Of a DNA stretch of 64,000 bases, positions 24,797-33,766 are shown one piece after another. The stretch is taken from positions 9,610,001 through 9,674,000 of the forward strand of contig NZ_CP109442.1 of NCBI RefSeq assembly GCF_036227205.1. Direction: 5' to 3'. Numbering within the stretch: position 1 is the stretch's first letter; each line of letters starts with the position of its first letter. This DNA comes from Amycolatopsis sp. NBC_01480. Its GTDB lineage: Bacteria; Actinomycetota; Actinomycetes; Mycobacteriales; Pseudonocardiaceae. Position numbers and translations under genes: made by a program. Below the pieces are notes generated by a model. It worked only from the letters and a program-made list of their open reading frames with translations. It was not told the DNA's origin and ran no database searches.

Positions 24797-26362
24797 TCAG
24801 GGCCGCTGCCCGTTCCCGGTCCGTTGGGCGCGAAGGAGATCCGCCGGGTCGCCGCTGTGGGCGTGGCGTGTTTCGTACGCGCGGCTGAGGCCTGCCAGGC
24901 GTTCGGCGAGCATCGGGTGGCCCGAGGGGGTGGCGGCCACGGCTTGCTCGGCGACGTCGACGGCCAGGTCGATGTCGGCGGGGGCGTTGGTGCGGTCGAA
25001 GCGGCGTTGGTAGGCGGTGCCGAGGTTGTGCAGGGCGATCGCGCGGTCCGGGTCGTCGGGCGGGTGGATCCGGACGGCCTCCTCGCCGTAGGCCACGGCG
25101 CGGTCCAGGTCGCCGGGTTCGCCGAACCACTGGTAGCGCTCGCGGTAGGCCAGGCCGACGTTGGAGTAGTGCCCGGCCCGTTCCGAGGGACGGGCACAGT
25201 GCGCGGCGACCGACTGCTCGCCCCACGCGACGGCCAGTTCCAGGTCCTGCGCGCTCTGGCGGACCTCGTACCGCCGCCGGTGCGCGGCGCCGAGGCGGGA
25301 CAGGCGCTCCGCGCGTTCGGGATGGTCCTCCGGGGTGGCCACGACCGCGTCCCGGAGCGACTCGATGGCCAGGTCCAGGTCCAGGTCCCGGTCCGGGCCG
25401 CCGTCGAGGAAACGCCGCAAGAACAGGACCCCGAGCTCGGTCCGGAAGCTCGCGCGGTCGTCGGTGCGCTCCCCCGCCGTTTCGAGCAGCTGCCGGCAGA
25501 GCTCGATGGCGCGCTCCAGGTGTTCCGCGTTGTCGGCGACGGTGGCGGCGCAGGCCCGGTGCGCGGTCATGGCCCGGGACATCACGTCCCGGCGCACGTC
25601 GCTGGTGCGGGGCAGGCCGTCCAGCGCCTGGTCGAGCCGGCGGGCGGCGGCCAGCGCGTCGGCCGGAGACCGGCTGAGCAGGTACTTCTCCAGCCGGGTG
25701 CTGCCCAGGTTGTACTGGTACAGCGGCAGATTCCGGTCCGCGGGCCCGGCGGCCGCGACCGTCCGCTCCAGCAGCTCGTGCGCGGCGTCGAGGTCCGCGT
25801 CGTCGCCGATGCGGTGGTACTTCGACAGGTGCGCGGCGCCGAGGTTGGACAGCCTCGTGACGTACCCGGCGCTGGTCCGCGGAGTGGCCGCCACGGACTC
25901 GGTCAGCAACACGATCACGGCGTCGGCGAACAGCCCGTCCTCGGTGCCCGCGTCCGCCGCCAGCATTTCGGCGGCCAGGCCGCCCTGCTGGTCCGGGTCC
26001 GCGACGGGACCGAGCAGGTGCTCGAACGCGGGCGGCACGGCACCGGGTCGATCCGCGATCGGCGCCAGGTACACCAGGCCCTGGGCGAGTTCGTAGCTCA
26101 GCTGCCCGGACGGCATCGCGGTGGCCCGGTAGAGGTGCAGTTTTCCCAGGCACCGCTGGGCTTCCGCCAGCTGCCGGGCTTCGAGGCCGCTGAGCCGGGC
26201 GGCGTCGGCGGGCTGCGCCTCCCACCACAGTCTCGCCGCCTCCGTGAGCGCGGCCGGATCGGTGATCTCCCGCGCCGCCTGGGCGACGTCCTGGGCGGCC
26301 ATGGTTCGCTCGTACGCCGAGAGACGGTTGCTGACCTTCTTCAGTGCCCGGTCGAAGCTCAT
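24797..26362 (-). CDS. TPR-repeat protein
   Basis: 521 residues. From about residue 165 onward it is built of degenerate 40-48-residue helical repeats with the pattern LGxAxxxRYxxxxxxxDLDxAVxxxExAVAATPxxHPxRAxRLSxLG. This is the TPR type common in actinobacteria upstream of CHAT proteases; no CHAT domain is present here. The first 160 residues are a helical region without recognisable repeats. It is soluble and probably a scaffold or sensor. GAGGAGG precedes the ATG, and a perfect 21-nt palindrome touches this leader. Confidence 0.85.
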   Translation of the reverse strand: MSFDRALKKVSNRLSAYERTMAAQDVAQAAREITDPAALTEAARLWWEAQPADAARLSGLEARQLAEAQRCLGKLHLYRATAMPSGQLSYELAQGLVYLAPIADRPGAVPPAFEHLLGPVADPDQQGGLAAEMLAADAGTEDGLFADAVIVLLTESVAATPRTSAGYVTRLSNLGAAHLSKYHRIGDDADLDAAHELLERTVAAAGPADRNLPLYQYNLGSTRLEKYLLSRSPADALAAARRLDQALDGLPRTSDVRRDVMSRAMTAHRACAATVADNAEHLERAIELCRQLLETAGERTDDRASFRTELGVLFLRRFLDGGPDRDLDLDLAIESLRDAVVATPEDHPERAERLSRLGAAHRRRYEVRQSAQDLELAVAWGEQSVAAHCARPSERAGHYSNVGLAYRERYQWFGEPGDLDRAVAYGEEAVRIHPPDDPDRAIALHNLGTAYQRRFDRTNAPADIDLAVDVAEQAVAATPSGHPMLAERLAGLSRAYETRHAHSGDPADLLRAQRTGNGQRP

Positions 26363-26370
26363 GCGTCCTC

Positions 26371-26391
26371 CTCGCTACGGATCGTAGCGAG
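26371..26391. promoter_or_regulatory. Perfect palindrome at the TPR gene leader
   Basis: CTCGCTACG-GAT-CGTAGCGAG, 9-bp arms, ends 9 nt before the TPR start and touches its ribosome-binding region. It could be an operator or an mRNA hairpin that masks the ribosome site. Confidence 0.6.
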
Positions 26392-26463
26392 ATCTCCGCG
26401 CCGGTGGGGAGGTCCGAGGATCTCCAGGGCCTGCTCGACGACCAGGTGCACAGCTGCACCGGA

Positions 26464-26583
26464 CGCGGTCAAGGACCCCTTCACCGCGCCCAACGCGGTC
26501 AAGGCCCCCATCACCGCGTCCAACGCCGTCAAGGCCTCCTTGCCGGCATCCAACGCCGGTAAGGAGGCCTTGACCGCATCCGA
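26464..26583. repeat. Four tandem 30-bp repeats
   Basis: Four imperfect 30-bp units begin at 26464, 26494, 26524 and 26554, each of the form CGCSGTCAAGG...ACCGCRTCCAA. Units 3 and 4 also form a hairpin: AAGGCCTCCTTGCCGGC paired with GCCGGTAAGGAGGCCTT around ATCCAAC. The region lies between the TPR start and the 3' end of the FAD monooxygenase. Open frames cross it on both strands with 10-residue repeats, but they are not gene-like. Confidence 0.8.
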
Positions 26584-26597
26584 AGCGGGCCCGAAGC

Positions 26598-28076
26598 TCA
26601 CCGTCCACTTAGGATCGCAAGCAGGGGCTCGCCGAACCACCGCCCGAACGCCGCCTCCAGCCCGTCACCAGTGCTGTCCACGCCCCCGGCCCAGCCCACG
26701 TACCCGTCCGGCCGGACCAGCATCGGCTCGGTGCCGCCGACCACGCGGTCGACCCGGTCGGACCAGAGGTCGGCGACCTTGCCCAACGCGTCGGCCGGGT
26801 CGAGCAGGAGGCCACGGCCGGAGCGCAGCAGCTCGTTCACCCGGGCCGGGCCGCGGTCGAGGACAAGATCCAGGTCAGGGGCGGGCAGCCCGGCGAGCGG
26901 CTGGCCTTCGACGCCCGGCAGCGTGTACCGGATGCCCATCCCGGACAGCAGGTCGTCGAGCTGGTGCTGGACCTCCGGCAGCTTAGCCAGCGCGGTGAAC
27001 AGCTCGCGAGTGGCCGTGACCTCGGGGGCGCGGGTGCCTTCCCAGTCCATCAGCAGGCTCTGGGCCTGCACGTTGCGCAGCACCGCCGCGCCGACCGCGT
27101 GCCGCTCCGCGTGGTAGCTGTCGAGCAGGCCGTCCGCGGCCTGGCCGCGCACGGCGGCGCCGAGCTTCCAGCCCAGGTTCAGCGCGTCCTGGATCCCGGT
27201 GTTCATGCCTTGCGCGCCGAGCGGGAGGTGGACGTGGGCGGCGTCGCCGGCCAGGAACACCCGCCCGTGCCGGTACTGCGCGGCCTGGCGGGCCGCGTTG
27301 GTGATCCGGCGGGCGTAACGCAGTTCGAGCAGCCGCACGCCGAGCCCGAACACCGCGCGCAGCCCGTCGCGGATCTCGTCCTCGGTGATCGGGACCTCGC
27401 GGGGCCGCGCCCGGCCCGGGCCGCCCATCGCGAGGCGGAGCATCGGCCGGCCGGCCGGGTCGGTGCCGAGCGGGAACAGGTGCACCCAGTCCCCCTCGTC
27501 GTTCCAGCGGTGGGTCATCGTCTGCTCGACCCCGCTGAGCCGGAGGTCGGCGGCGATCACGGTCGACGTGCCGGCCTGACCGGGGAACTCGGCCCGCAGC
27601 AGCGAGCGGACCGTGCTGCGCCCGCCGTCGGCGGCCACGAGGTAACGAGCGCGGATCGCGGTGCCGTCGGCGAAGAAGGCGGTAACCCCGTCGGCGTCCT
27701 GCTCCAGGCCGGTCAGCTCGTGGTCACGACGGACGTGGATTCCTTGTCCCGCAAGGGTTTTCTCGAGAAATCCTTCGACGACCACCTGCGGGATGGACCG
27801 CCACGGAAAGCGGTGCCGGTCCTTCGTGAGCGGGAGGTGGATGCCGCCGAAGTGGGCGAGGCCGGCCGGGTGGTTCCCGGTGGCCAGCAACGGTTCCAGC
27901 AGGCCACGCTGGTCGAACGCCTCCTGGGTGCGGGATTGCACGCCACCGGCCTTGGACAGCTCACTCCCCCGCGACAGCCTGTCGACGACAACGGCCGAGG
28001 CCCCGGCCAGGCGGAGTTCGTGGGCCACCGTCAGTCCGGTGGGGCCCGCGCCGACGATCAGTACGTCCGTGTCCAT
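26598..28076 (-). CDS. FAD-dependent aromatic hydroxylase (PheA/TfdB family)
   Basis: 492 residues. GAGPTGLTVAHEL near residue 8 is the ADP-binding Rossmann loop, YLVAADGGRS is the DG motif, and GRVFLAGDAAHVHLPLGAQGMNTG is the FAD motif. A thioredoxin-like C-terminal tail ends with LVRPDGYVGWAG, the standard tail of this group of polyketide/rifampicin/phenol hydroxylases. It uses NAD(P)H and O2; substrate unknown. ATG 28076 follows AAGGGGAA. It is divergent from the Lrp-type regulator at 28205 and may be its target. Confidence 0.9.
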   Translation of the reverse strand: MDTDVLIVGAGPTGLTVAHELRLAGASAVVVDRLSRGSELSKAGGVQSRTQEAFDQRGLLEPLLATGNHPAGLAHFGGIHLPLTKDRHRFPWRSIPQVVVEGFLEKTLAGQGIHVRRDHELTGLEQDADGVTAFFADGTAIRARYLVAADGGRSTVRSLLRAEFPGQAGTSTVIAADLRLSGVEQTMTHRWNDEGDWVHLFPLGTDPAGRPMLRLAMGGPGRARPREVPITEDEIRDGLRAVFGLGVRLLELRYARRITNAARQAAQYRHGRVFLAGDAAHVHLPLGAQGMNTGIQDALNLGWKLGAAVRGQAADGLLDSYHAERHAVGAAVLRNVQAQSLLMDWEGTRAPEVTATRELFTALAKLPEVQHQLDDLLSGMGIRYTLPGVEGQPLAGLPAPDLDLVLDRGPARVNELLRSGRGLLLDPADALGKVADLWSDRVDRVVGGTEPMLVRPDGYVGWAGGVDSTGDGLEAAFGRWFGEPLLAILSGR

Positions 28077-28168
28077 GGTTTTCCCCTTGTGCTTCGGCAT
28101 TTTCGTGTCCGCTCCGGACCAGGCCAACGTTCCCGCCCGCCGGCCGGTCGAGCCAGAAACCGACACGA

Positions 28169-28197
28169 TTGCGCCGGTATCCGACCTCAGCTAGCGT
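28169..28197 (+). promoter_or_regulatory. Probable leaderless promoter of the Lrp-type regulator
   Basis: TTGCGC (28169-28174) and TAGCGT (28192-28197) are separated by 17 bp, the ideal sigma-70 spacing. The GTG start at 28205 lies 7 nt after the -10 box, where transcription should begin, and there is no Shine-Dalgarno. Confidence 0.6.
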
Positions 28198-28204
28198 CCA
28201 CCCG

Positions 28205-29170
28205 GTGGAATCCGACTACGACGAGCTGGACCGCCAGCTCGTGCGCGCCCTGCAGATCGACGGACGGGCCCCGTTCAGCACTATTGCCGAGGCCCTCGGC
28301 GTGTCGGATCGCACCATTGCCCGCCGGTACTCGAAATTACGGTCGGCCGGGGCGCTGCGGGTGCTCGGCGGGGTGGCCCCGGCGGCGCTGGGCGCGGTGC
28401 AGTGGTTCCTCCGGGTGCGCTGCGCGCCCGGGGCGGCCGTGCCGGTCGCCGAAGCGCTGGCCCGCCGCCCCGACACGTCCTGGGTGAGCCTCACCTCGGG
28501 CGGCACCGAGATCACCTGCACGGTCGACACCGAGAGCGAGGCCGAAAGCGAAGCGTTGCTGCTGGCCAAACTCCCCCGCACGCAACGCGTCGAGGGCGTC
28601 ACCGCGCATTCGGTGCTGCACGCGTTCTACGGCGGCCCGGACAGCCTGATCGCCAAGCGGGGCTCGCTGAGCCGGGAAGCGGTCGAGCTGCTGCGCCCGC
28701 CGCCAGTGCCGCACCGGCCGGGACCGGTGCGGCTCGACGACGGCGACCGGAAGCTGCTCGCCGCCCTCGCCGCCGACGGCCGGGCCGGGTTCGAGCAGCT
28801 GGCCGCGGCCACCGGCTGGTCGCCGACGACGGTCCGGCGCCGGATGCGGGAGCTGCGCGAAGCCGGGGTGCTGTACCTGGACCTCGACGTCGACGGGCGC
28901 CTGTTCAGTCTCGGCACCCGGACCATGCTGTGGCTCTCGGTGCCGCCCGCACACCTGGAGGAGACCGGGAAGGCACTGGCCGGGCACCCGGAGATCGCGT
29001 TCGCCGCCGCCACCACCGGCCCGACGAACCTGTACGCGAGCGTGGTCTGCGCCGATCAGCGCGAGCTGTACCAGTACCTGACCACCCGGGTGGCCGGCCT
29101 GCCCGCCGTCACGCACATCGAGACGGCGCCGGTGATCCGGACCGTCAAACGGGCCGCGAGGCAGGGCTGA
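28205..29170 (+). CDS. Lrp/AsnC family regulator with two Lrp modules
   Basis: 321 residues from GTG 28205. Two Lrp-like halves are fused. First module: DELDRQLVRALQIDGRAPFSTIAEALGVSDRTIARRYSKL (HTH) followed by a ligand-type domain. Second module: DDGDRKLLAALAADGRAGFEQLAAATGWSPTTVRRRMREL followed by another. This doubled form is common in actinobacteria and acts as a pseudo-dimer. It is divergent from the FAD monooxygenase. A TTG start further upstream would lie in the -35 box and is rejected. Confidence 0.9.
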   Translation: MESDYDELDRQLVRALQIDGRAPFSTIAEALGVSDRTIARRYSKLRSAGALRVLGGVAPAALGAVQWFLRVRCAPGAAVPVAEALARRPDTSWVSLTSGGTEITCTVDTESEAESEALLLAKLPRTQRVEGVTAHSVLHAFYGGPDSLIAKRGSLSREAVELLRPPPVPHRPGPVRLDDGDRKLLAALAADGRAGFEQLAAATGWSPTTVRRRMRELREAGVLYLDLDVDGRLFSLGTRTMLWLSVPPAHLEETGKALAGHPEIAFAAATTGPTNLYASVVCADQRELYQYLTTRVAGLPAVTHIETAPVIRTVKRAARQG

Positions 29171-29197
29171 GCGCGACCCTCAGCACGAGGACACGGC

Positions 29198-29752
29198 TCA
29201 GTACGACGACACCAGGTCCGCGGGGCTGAGGTCCAGCCGGTACGGCAGCTCGAGCCGCGCGACCTCCTCGCCGGTCGCCTCGGCGTCGAGGGTGTACTCG
29301 CCGTCGACGAGGCGGAAGCACTGGATGCCGGGCGAGCGCGGGTCGATCACCCAGTAGTACGGGCAGCCCGCCTCGGCCAGCCGCGCCGGCTTGAGGTGCG
29401 TGTCGATGTGGCGGCTGGACGGGGAAATCACCTCGACCGCCAGCACCGGGACGCCGACGAGGGCGCGCTCGGTGAACGTGTCGCGGCGGCCGACCACCAC
29501 GTCGGGGATCATCACGGTGTACTCGTCGAGCACGACGTCGACCGGGGCCGGCAGGACCTCGCAGTCCGCAGGGCAAACCGGGGTGAGCGCCGCGAGCAGG
29601 CGCGCGACCACCCTCTGGTGCAGCGGGCGCGGGGAGGGGCTCACTAGAAGAGTCCCGTCCACCAGTTCATACCGACGTCGCTCATCCGAGATCGTCTCCA
29701 GGTCCCGACGGGTGAGACGGTCGCCGTGCGCGAACATCGGGACTACCACCAT
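29198..29752 (-). CDS. Uma2 family (DUF820) PD-(D/E)XK nuclease-like protein
   Basis: 184 residues from ATG 29752; a second ATG six codons in is possible. The Uma2 fold shows as RYELVDGTLLVSPSP, HQRVVARLLAAL, the active-site strand VMIPDVVVGRR with its Asp, VLAVEVISPSSR (ExxSPSS), and YYWVIDP. Such proteins are widespread, often many per genome, and are presumed DNA-active, though their job is poorly known. A longer frame to 29956 lacks gene character at its 5' end. It is convergent with the Lrp gene (27-nt gap). Confidence 0.87.
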   Translation of the reverse strand: MVVVPMFAHGDRLTRRDLETISDERRRYELVDGTLLVSPSPRPLHQRVVARLLAALTPVCPADCEVLPAPVDVVLDEYTVMIPDVVVGRRDTFTERALVGVPVLAVEVISPSSRHIDTHLKPARLAEAGCPYYWVIDPRSPGIQCFRLVDGEYTLDAEATGEEVARLELPYRLDLSPADLVSSY

Positions 29753-30243
29753 GCTGCCCCCAGGAGCGGGCCGACCGGAAAACGACTCCGCCAGAGTAGA
29801 CGCGCGCACCCGCCACCGCGAGCCGTCACCCGGGGCGTTTCGCGCCCGTCTGGCCCATCCGGCGGCGCGGCCACTGCGATCAACACTCACGATCCGTGAC
29901 GAAAAAGCGGAGAAACAACCCCGGCCAGCGCAAGAACCGGACCGGAATACGGCCATTCGAGCACTGTTACGGTATTCTCTAAAACGCCATTCACCGGCAT
30001 CCCATCCGACACTTCCCGCTCATCTGGCAGACGCTTGAGCTGCAACGATGCTCCGGGAAAACGTCTACCGAAAACCTGCTGAAACGATACCATTGCCCGA
30101 CGAACGAGGGTTTCGCCGGGCCGGGTTAAACCCGATTTCACCCTTCCGCCCGGCATTCGCTCTGCGTGATTAACCGGACGGCCGGATGCCCGTCTTATCC
30201 TGGATTGTCATCGCCCCCATACACACCTTTCGGTGGTGGTCTC
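29753..30243. other. Intergenic region upstream of the TIGR04141 gene
   Basis: About 490 nt without a supported gene. It has lower GC than the flanks and a small perfect palindrome CGGGTT-A-AACCCG at 30122-30134. A 90-codon reverse frame at 29887-30156 has no family resemblance and unconvincing codon bias. The promoters of the divergent Uma2 and TIGR04141 genes must lie here. Confidence 0.45.
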
Positions 30244-31917
30244 ATGCCTGCCCCGTCCTCCCCGAGCAAACCGGTCTCCCTCTTCCGGCTCGACGGCACC
30301 GCGGCCGAGGAAGACCTGCTGGTGTCGCTGACGCCCGAGCAGGTCACCACCGACCTCCCGGTCGACCTGTCGGGCACGGCGGCCCGGCTGGTCGCCGGGA
30401 CCTTCCGCACCGAGATGCCCCCATGGGTCCCGCACGCCGCCGCGCTGACCGGCAACCAGCTGGAACTGCCTTCGACGCTGCCGTTCGCGGTGCTGCTCGT
30501 CCCGCGTCCACCGTGGACATACGCGGTGGCGTGGGGCGCCGGGCACCTGGTGCTGAACGACGAATACGTCGAGCAGGGCTTCGGGCTGCTGTTCGGGATC
30601 CGCCGGCTGGACCCGTTCGACCTCGGGCTGGTGGCGAGCGCGGCGCTGGACGTCTCGGCGCGCGCGACGCAGATCTCCATCCCCGGCGGCGGCGAGCTGT
30701 CGGCGTTCCGTCTGGAGCCCTACGGCGACCTGGTGAACCGGCTGGCCGGCTCGGCCGACCTGACCGACCTCACCTACGGGCGGGTGACCGGAAAGCGCTA
30801 TCGGATCCGCGTCGGCAACTCCCTCTGGGCGCCGCTGGCGAAGGAGCCGGACGCCTTCCTCGCCGACCTGGACGCGGTGGGCGCGGTCGTCGACGAGCCG
30901 GACGCGGAATCGGCGTTGCGGTTCGTGGCGCAGACCCGGCCGCTGGAACGGCACCACCGCCTCGTGCCGACGCTCGAACGGCGGCTCGCCGAGGCCCTGT
31001 CCGGCGAGGAAGGCACGCTCGGCCTGACCTGGCCCGGGGCCGCGGCGCACGACGCGGAGAACGCCGGCTCGTTCCGGATCACCGGGCTCGGGCCGGGCGG
31101 GCCGCTGCACGTCGAGGCGAGGCTGGAGCTCGAGCACCTGACCGCCCGGCTGGCCGGGATCCCGGTGGACCGGCGGGTCAAGGCGCTGCGAGCCGGGCGC
31201 GTGGTCACCTGCGCCGACGAGGCCGGCGAGCAGGAGACCGGCACCCCGCTGCCGGTGGCGCGCTGGCTGGTGTTCGAGACGACCATCGACCACGTCCGGT
31301 ACGTGTTCCACCAGGGCCGCTGGTACCGGATCGGCGAGACCTACGTCGAGCAGATGCGCGCCCAGGTGGCGGACCTGCTCTCGCGCAAATACGAGTGGCC
31401 GGACCTCACCTGGCGGCCCAGCGGCGAGTCCGACGACGAGAACCGGTACTGCCACCGGGTCGCGCAGGAGCCAGGATTCCTCTGCCTGGACCGGGATTTC
31501 GCGACCACGCCGCTGCACCCGCGGTTCGAGCTGTGCGATCTGCTCGGCCCGGACGACGAGCTGATCCACGTGAAGTGGCTCGGCCGGGCCACTGCGGCCA
31601 GCCACCTCTACACCCAGGCGCTGGTGTCCGCCGAGGCGTTGCACGACGAGCCGGAAGCGCTTACCCAGCTCGCTGCCAAGGTCTCGGCCGCCGACCCGGA
31701 CCGTGTGCTGACCGAGGCGCCGCGCACGGTGGTGCTCGCCGCGGCCGGGCGGGCGTGGCACGTCGACGAGCTGTTCACCCTGTCGCAGATCGCGCTGCTG
31801 CGGCTCGACCGCGCGGTGCGAGGCCTTCAGGCGACGCTCCGGTTCGCCGATATCCCGTACGTGCCGAAGCGAACTGCGCGCGCACAACCGGCTACTCGCC
31901 GCCGCAAGCGCCAGTAA
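30244..31917 (+). CDS. TIGR04141/DUF6119 sporadically distributed protein
   Basis: 557 residues from ATG 30244. The family pattern is visible in order: an N-terminal strand region (SLFRLDG), GAGHLVLNDEYVEQGFGLLFGIRRLDPFDL, a GRVTGKRYRIRVG stretch, VFHQGRWYRIGETYVEQM, then ENRYCHRV, FLCLDRDF, and the most conserved end FELCDLL...ELIHVKWLGRATAASHLYTQALVSAEAL. These proteins occur erratically, often on plasmids or in defence-rich loci, and their activity is not established. The C terminus ends in a basic tail. It is followed by the 46-nt palindrome and a DUF1508 protein. Confidence 0.85.
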   Translation: MPAPSSPSKPVSLFRLDGTAAEEDLLVSLTPEQVTTDLPVDLSGTAARLVAGTFRTEMPPWVPHAAALTGNQLELPSTLPFAVLLVPRPPWTYAVAWGAGHLVLNDEYVEQGFGLLFGIRRLDPFDLGLVASAALDVSARATQISIPGGGELSAFRLEPYGDLVNRLAGSADLTDLTYGRVTGKRYRIRVGNSLWAPLAKEPDAFLADLDAVGAVVDEPDAESALRFVAQTRPLERHHRLVPTLERRLAEALSGEEGTLGLTWPGAAAHDAENAGSFRITGLGPGGPLHVEARLELEHLTARLAGIPVDRRVKALRAGRVVTCADEAGEQETGTPLPVARWLVFETTIDHVRYVFHQGRWYRIGETYVEQMRAQVADLLSRKYEWPDLTWRPSGESDDENRYCHRVAQEPGFLCLDRDFATTPLHPRFELCDLLGPDDELIHVKWLGRATAASHLYTQALVSAEALHDEPEALTQLAAKVSAADPDRVLTEAPRTVVLAAAGRAWHVDELFTLSQIALLRLDRAVRGLQATLRFADIPYVPKRTARAQPATRRRKRQ

Positions 31918-31919
31918 AG

Positions 31920-31965
31920 CTCGTGAGTGTTTAGGACGGTTAGAACCGTCATTGCCACTCACGAG
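31920..31965. repeat. 46-nt dispersed palindrome, copy 3
   Basis: Ends CTCGTGAG / CTCACGAG with the centre reversed, CGGTTAGAACCG. It starts 3 nt after the stop of the TIGR04141 gene and precedes the same-strand DUF1508 gene. Confidence 0.9.
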
Positions 31966-32118
31966 CCCTTCACGGCACGCGCACAACCGGCTGTTCATTC
32001 GGCCGCCGTCACGCCTTAAACGTGGGCGGTAACTTTCCACTGTCCGGGCAACGATGTTCCTGGTGTCTAGGACGGCCTTTCACCGGATGGCCTCCGTGCG
32101 GACTGGGGACGCGAAGAA

Positions 32119-32517
32119 ATGAACAGCGCAGCGAGTCCACGCCGGACACCGAGATTCCAGCTGATCGGCGGGCGCGGGGAAGCGACCCGATGGCGGCTGC
32201 TCGGCAGCAACAACGCGTCGCTGGGACTGGGCACGGTCGATTACCGCAGCGGCGACGAATGCGTGGCGGCCGTCCAATGGCTGTGCGCGAACCTCGGGCG
32301 CATCCGCCTGGAACTGACCCATGACCACGGAATCGACTGGCGCTGGGCGCTGCACGCGGGCAGCGGGCCGATCGCGACCGCGAGCCACGCCTACGGCCGC
32401 CGTATCGAAGCGAAGCGAGGCTACGAGCGGTTCTCCCTCGCGGCGGGCGAGGCCGCGGAGTCCGTCGGGGACGGCCGGATCGCGGACTGGCGCACCAAAT
32501 ACCCGCTGCCGGGCTGA
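32119..32517 (+). CDS. DUF1508 (YegP-like) protein
   Basis: 132 residues with two halves related to the YegP/DUF1508 module: FQLIGGRGEATRWRLLGSN...YRSGDECVAAVQWL and RLELTHDHGIDWRWALHAGSGPIATAS...YGRRIEAKRGYERF. The module is a small beta-alpha fold of unknown function, found alone or in tandem across bacteria. The protein is soluble. It lies 201 nt after the TIGR04141 gene, separated by the 46-nt palindrome. Confidence 0.8.
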   Translation: MNSAASPRRTPRFQLIGGRGEATRWRLLGSNNASLGLGTVDYRSGDECVAAVQWLCANLGRIRLELTHDHGIDWRWALHAGSGPIATASHAYGRRIEAKRGYERFSLAAGEAAESVGDGRIADWRTKYPLPG

Positions 32518-32665
32518 GCAGGTCACTGCGCGTGCGTTCGTCGGGCATTAACCGGCGCGCCGTCGGGCGGGAAGGCAACAAACCGCCCGGCGTTGCCGGG
32601 CTCGGCGAGGTTGGGTCCCGGCCCCGGAATCCCGAGGTCTAGACCAGACAGAGAGAGTACAACCC

Positions 32666-33754
32666 ATGCGTGCTCGTACTGCCCGGTTCGTGGGCATCAC
32701 CGCCGCCATCGCCGCCGGCGCCGCCCTTCTCATCCCGGGCACTGCCAACGCGGTGCCCGGCCCGAACGGCATCCCCGAGGTCATCGCGGCCGTCGGCTCC
32801 GACACGATCGCCGACGTCACCGGCGCGATCTTCGCCGCTGCCAACGCGGACAGCGCCGCCAACACGGACCCCGACAACTACGTCACCGTCCCGCCGGTGC
32901 TCCCGGCCGGCGGCTCTTTCGTGGTGCCGGGTGACGCCTTCGACGGCGGCACCACCTACACCAACCCCGGCAACCTCCCGCCCAACGGCTCCGGCGCCGG
33001 CAAGACCGCGCTGAACACCGCCGCCGCGGCCGGCAGCGCCTCGGTCGACATCGCCCGCTCCTCCTCGGGCCCGTCGTCGAGCGACCCGTCCACCTTCCGC
33101 TACTACGGCTTCGGCAAGGACGGCGTCTCCTGGGCCGCCTCGTCGACCGGCTCGGGCGCCGGCGTCACCCTGACCCTGCAGCAGCTGCGCGACATCTACA
33201 GCGGGGTCATCACCAACTGGAGCGCGGTCGGCGGCGCGAACGCCCCGATCACCGTTTACCTGCCCCAGGCCGGTTCCGGCACGCTGGCGTTCTTCACCGG
33301 CACCGTGCTCGGCTTCGACCCGACCACCAAGCCGGTCACGATCAAGCGCATGCAGGAGAACGAGGGCAACACCATCCCGGCCGCCGACCAGGCGACCGCG
33401 ATCGCGCCGTACTCGGTGGCCCAGTTCGTCGCGCAGGGCAACGGCGCGGTGACCGACAAGCGCGCCGGCTTCTTCGAGGGCACCCTGACCGGGGCCGGCT
33501 CGGACGGCGCGCCCGTCTCGGGCACCGCCCCGAACCTGGCCCCGGCGTTCGCCGACGGCTTCCTCGGCGCCCGCACGGTGTACTTCGTGCTCGACACCCG
33601 CTCGCCTTCGTTCGACGCCGCGCTGAACGTGGTCGGCTTCGACGCGGCCGGCCCGAGCAAGCTGTGCTCCGGCAGCCTTTCCGCCACGCTGACCAAGTTC
33701 GGCTTCAAGCCGCTGGCCGCTGACGCCAACGGTGTCACCTGCACCCTCGGCTGA
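32666..33754 (+). CDS. Secreted PstS-like phosphate-binding protein
   Basis: 362 residues. A Sec signal peptide (MRARTARFVGITAAIAAGAALLIPGTANA) probably ends at A29. The mature part resembles a PstS/PBP fold: VGSDTIADVTGAI (ligand-loop region), SSSGPSSSD, QLRDIYSGVITNWSAVGG, and YLPQAGSGTLAFF. There is no lipobox and no C-terminal anchor, so it is free or loosely bound outside the cell. It stands beside the pst-like locus but ends at its own strong hairpin. Its ligand may be phosphate or another oxyanion. Confidence 0.83.
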   Translation: MRARTARFVGITAAIAAGAALLIPGTANAVPGPNGIPEVIAAVGSDTIADVTGAIFAAANADSAANTDPDNYVTVPPVLPAGGSFVVPGDAFDGGTTYTNPGNLPPNGSGAGKTALNTAAAAGSASVDIARSSSGPSSSDPSTFRYYGFGKDGVSWAASSTGSGAGVTLTLQQLRDIYSGVITNWSAVGGANAPITVYLPQAGSGTLAFFTGTVLGFDPTTKPVTIKRMQENEGNTIPAADQATAIAPYSVAQFVAQGNGAVTDKRAGFFEGTLTGAGSDGAPVSGTAPNLAPAFADGFLGARTVYFVLDTRSPSFDAALNVVGFDAAGPSKLCSGSLSATLTKFGFKPLAADANGVTCTLG

Positions 33755-33766
33755 CCTGCTCCGCAG

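Noticed and set aside
26464..26583. CRISPR array
   Set aside because: Units are contiguous 30-bp tandem repeats with no unique spacers, and no cas genes are present.
26359..26640. Small proteins with 10-residue repeats on both strands
   Set aside because: The repeats arise from the 30-bp DNA repeat read in any frame divisible by three; no start or ribosome site supports them.
29887..30156. Reverse 89-codon frame upstream of the TIGR04141 gene
   Set aside because: No convincing ribosome site or codon bias, and it covers the expected promoter region.
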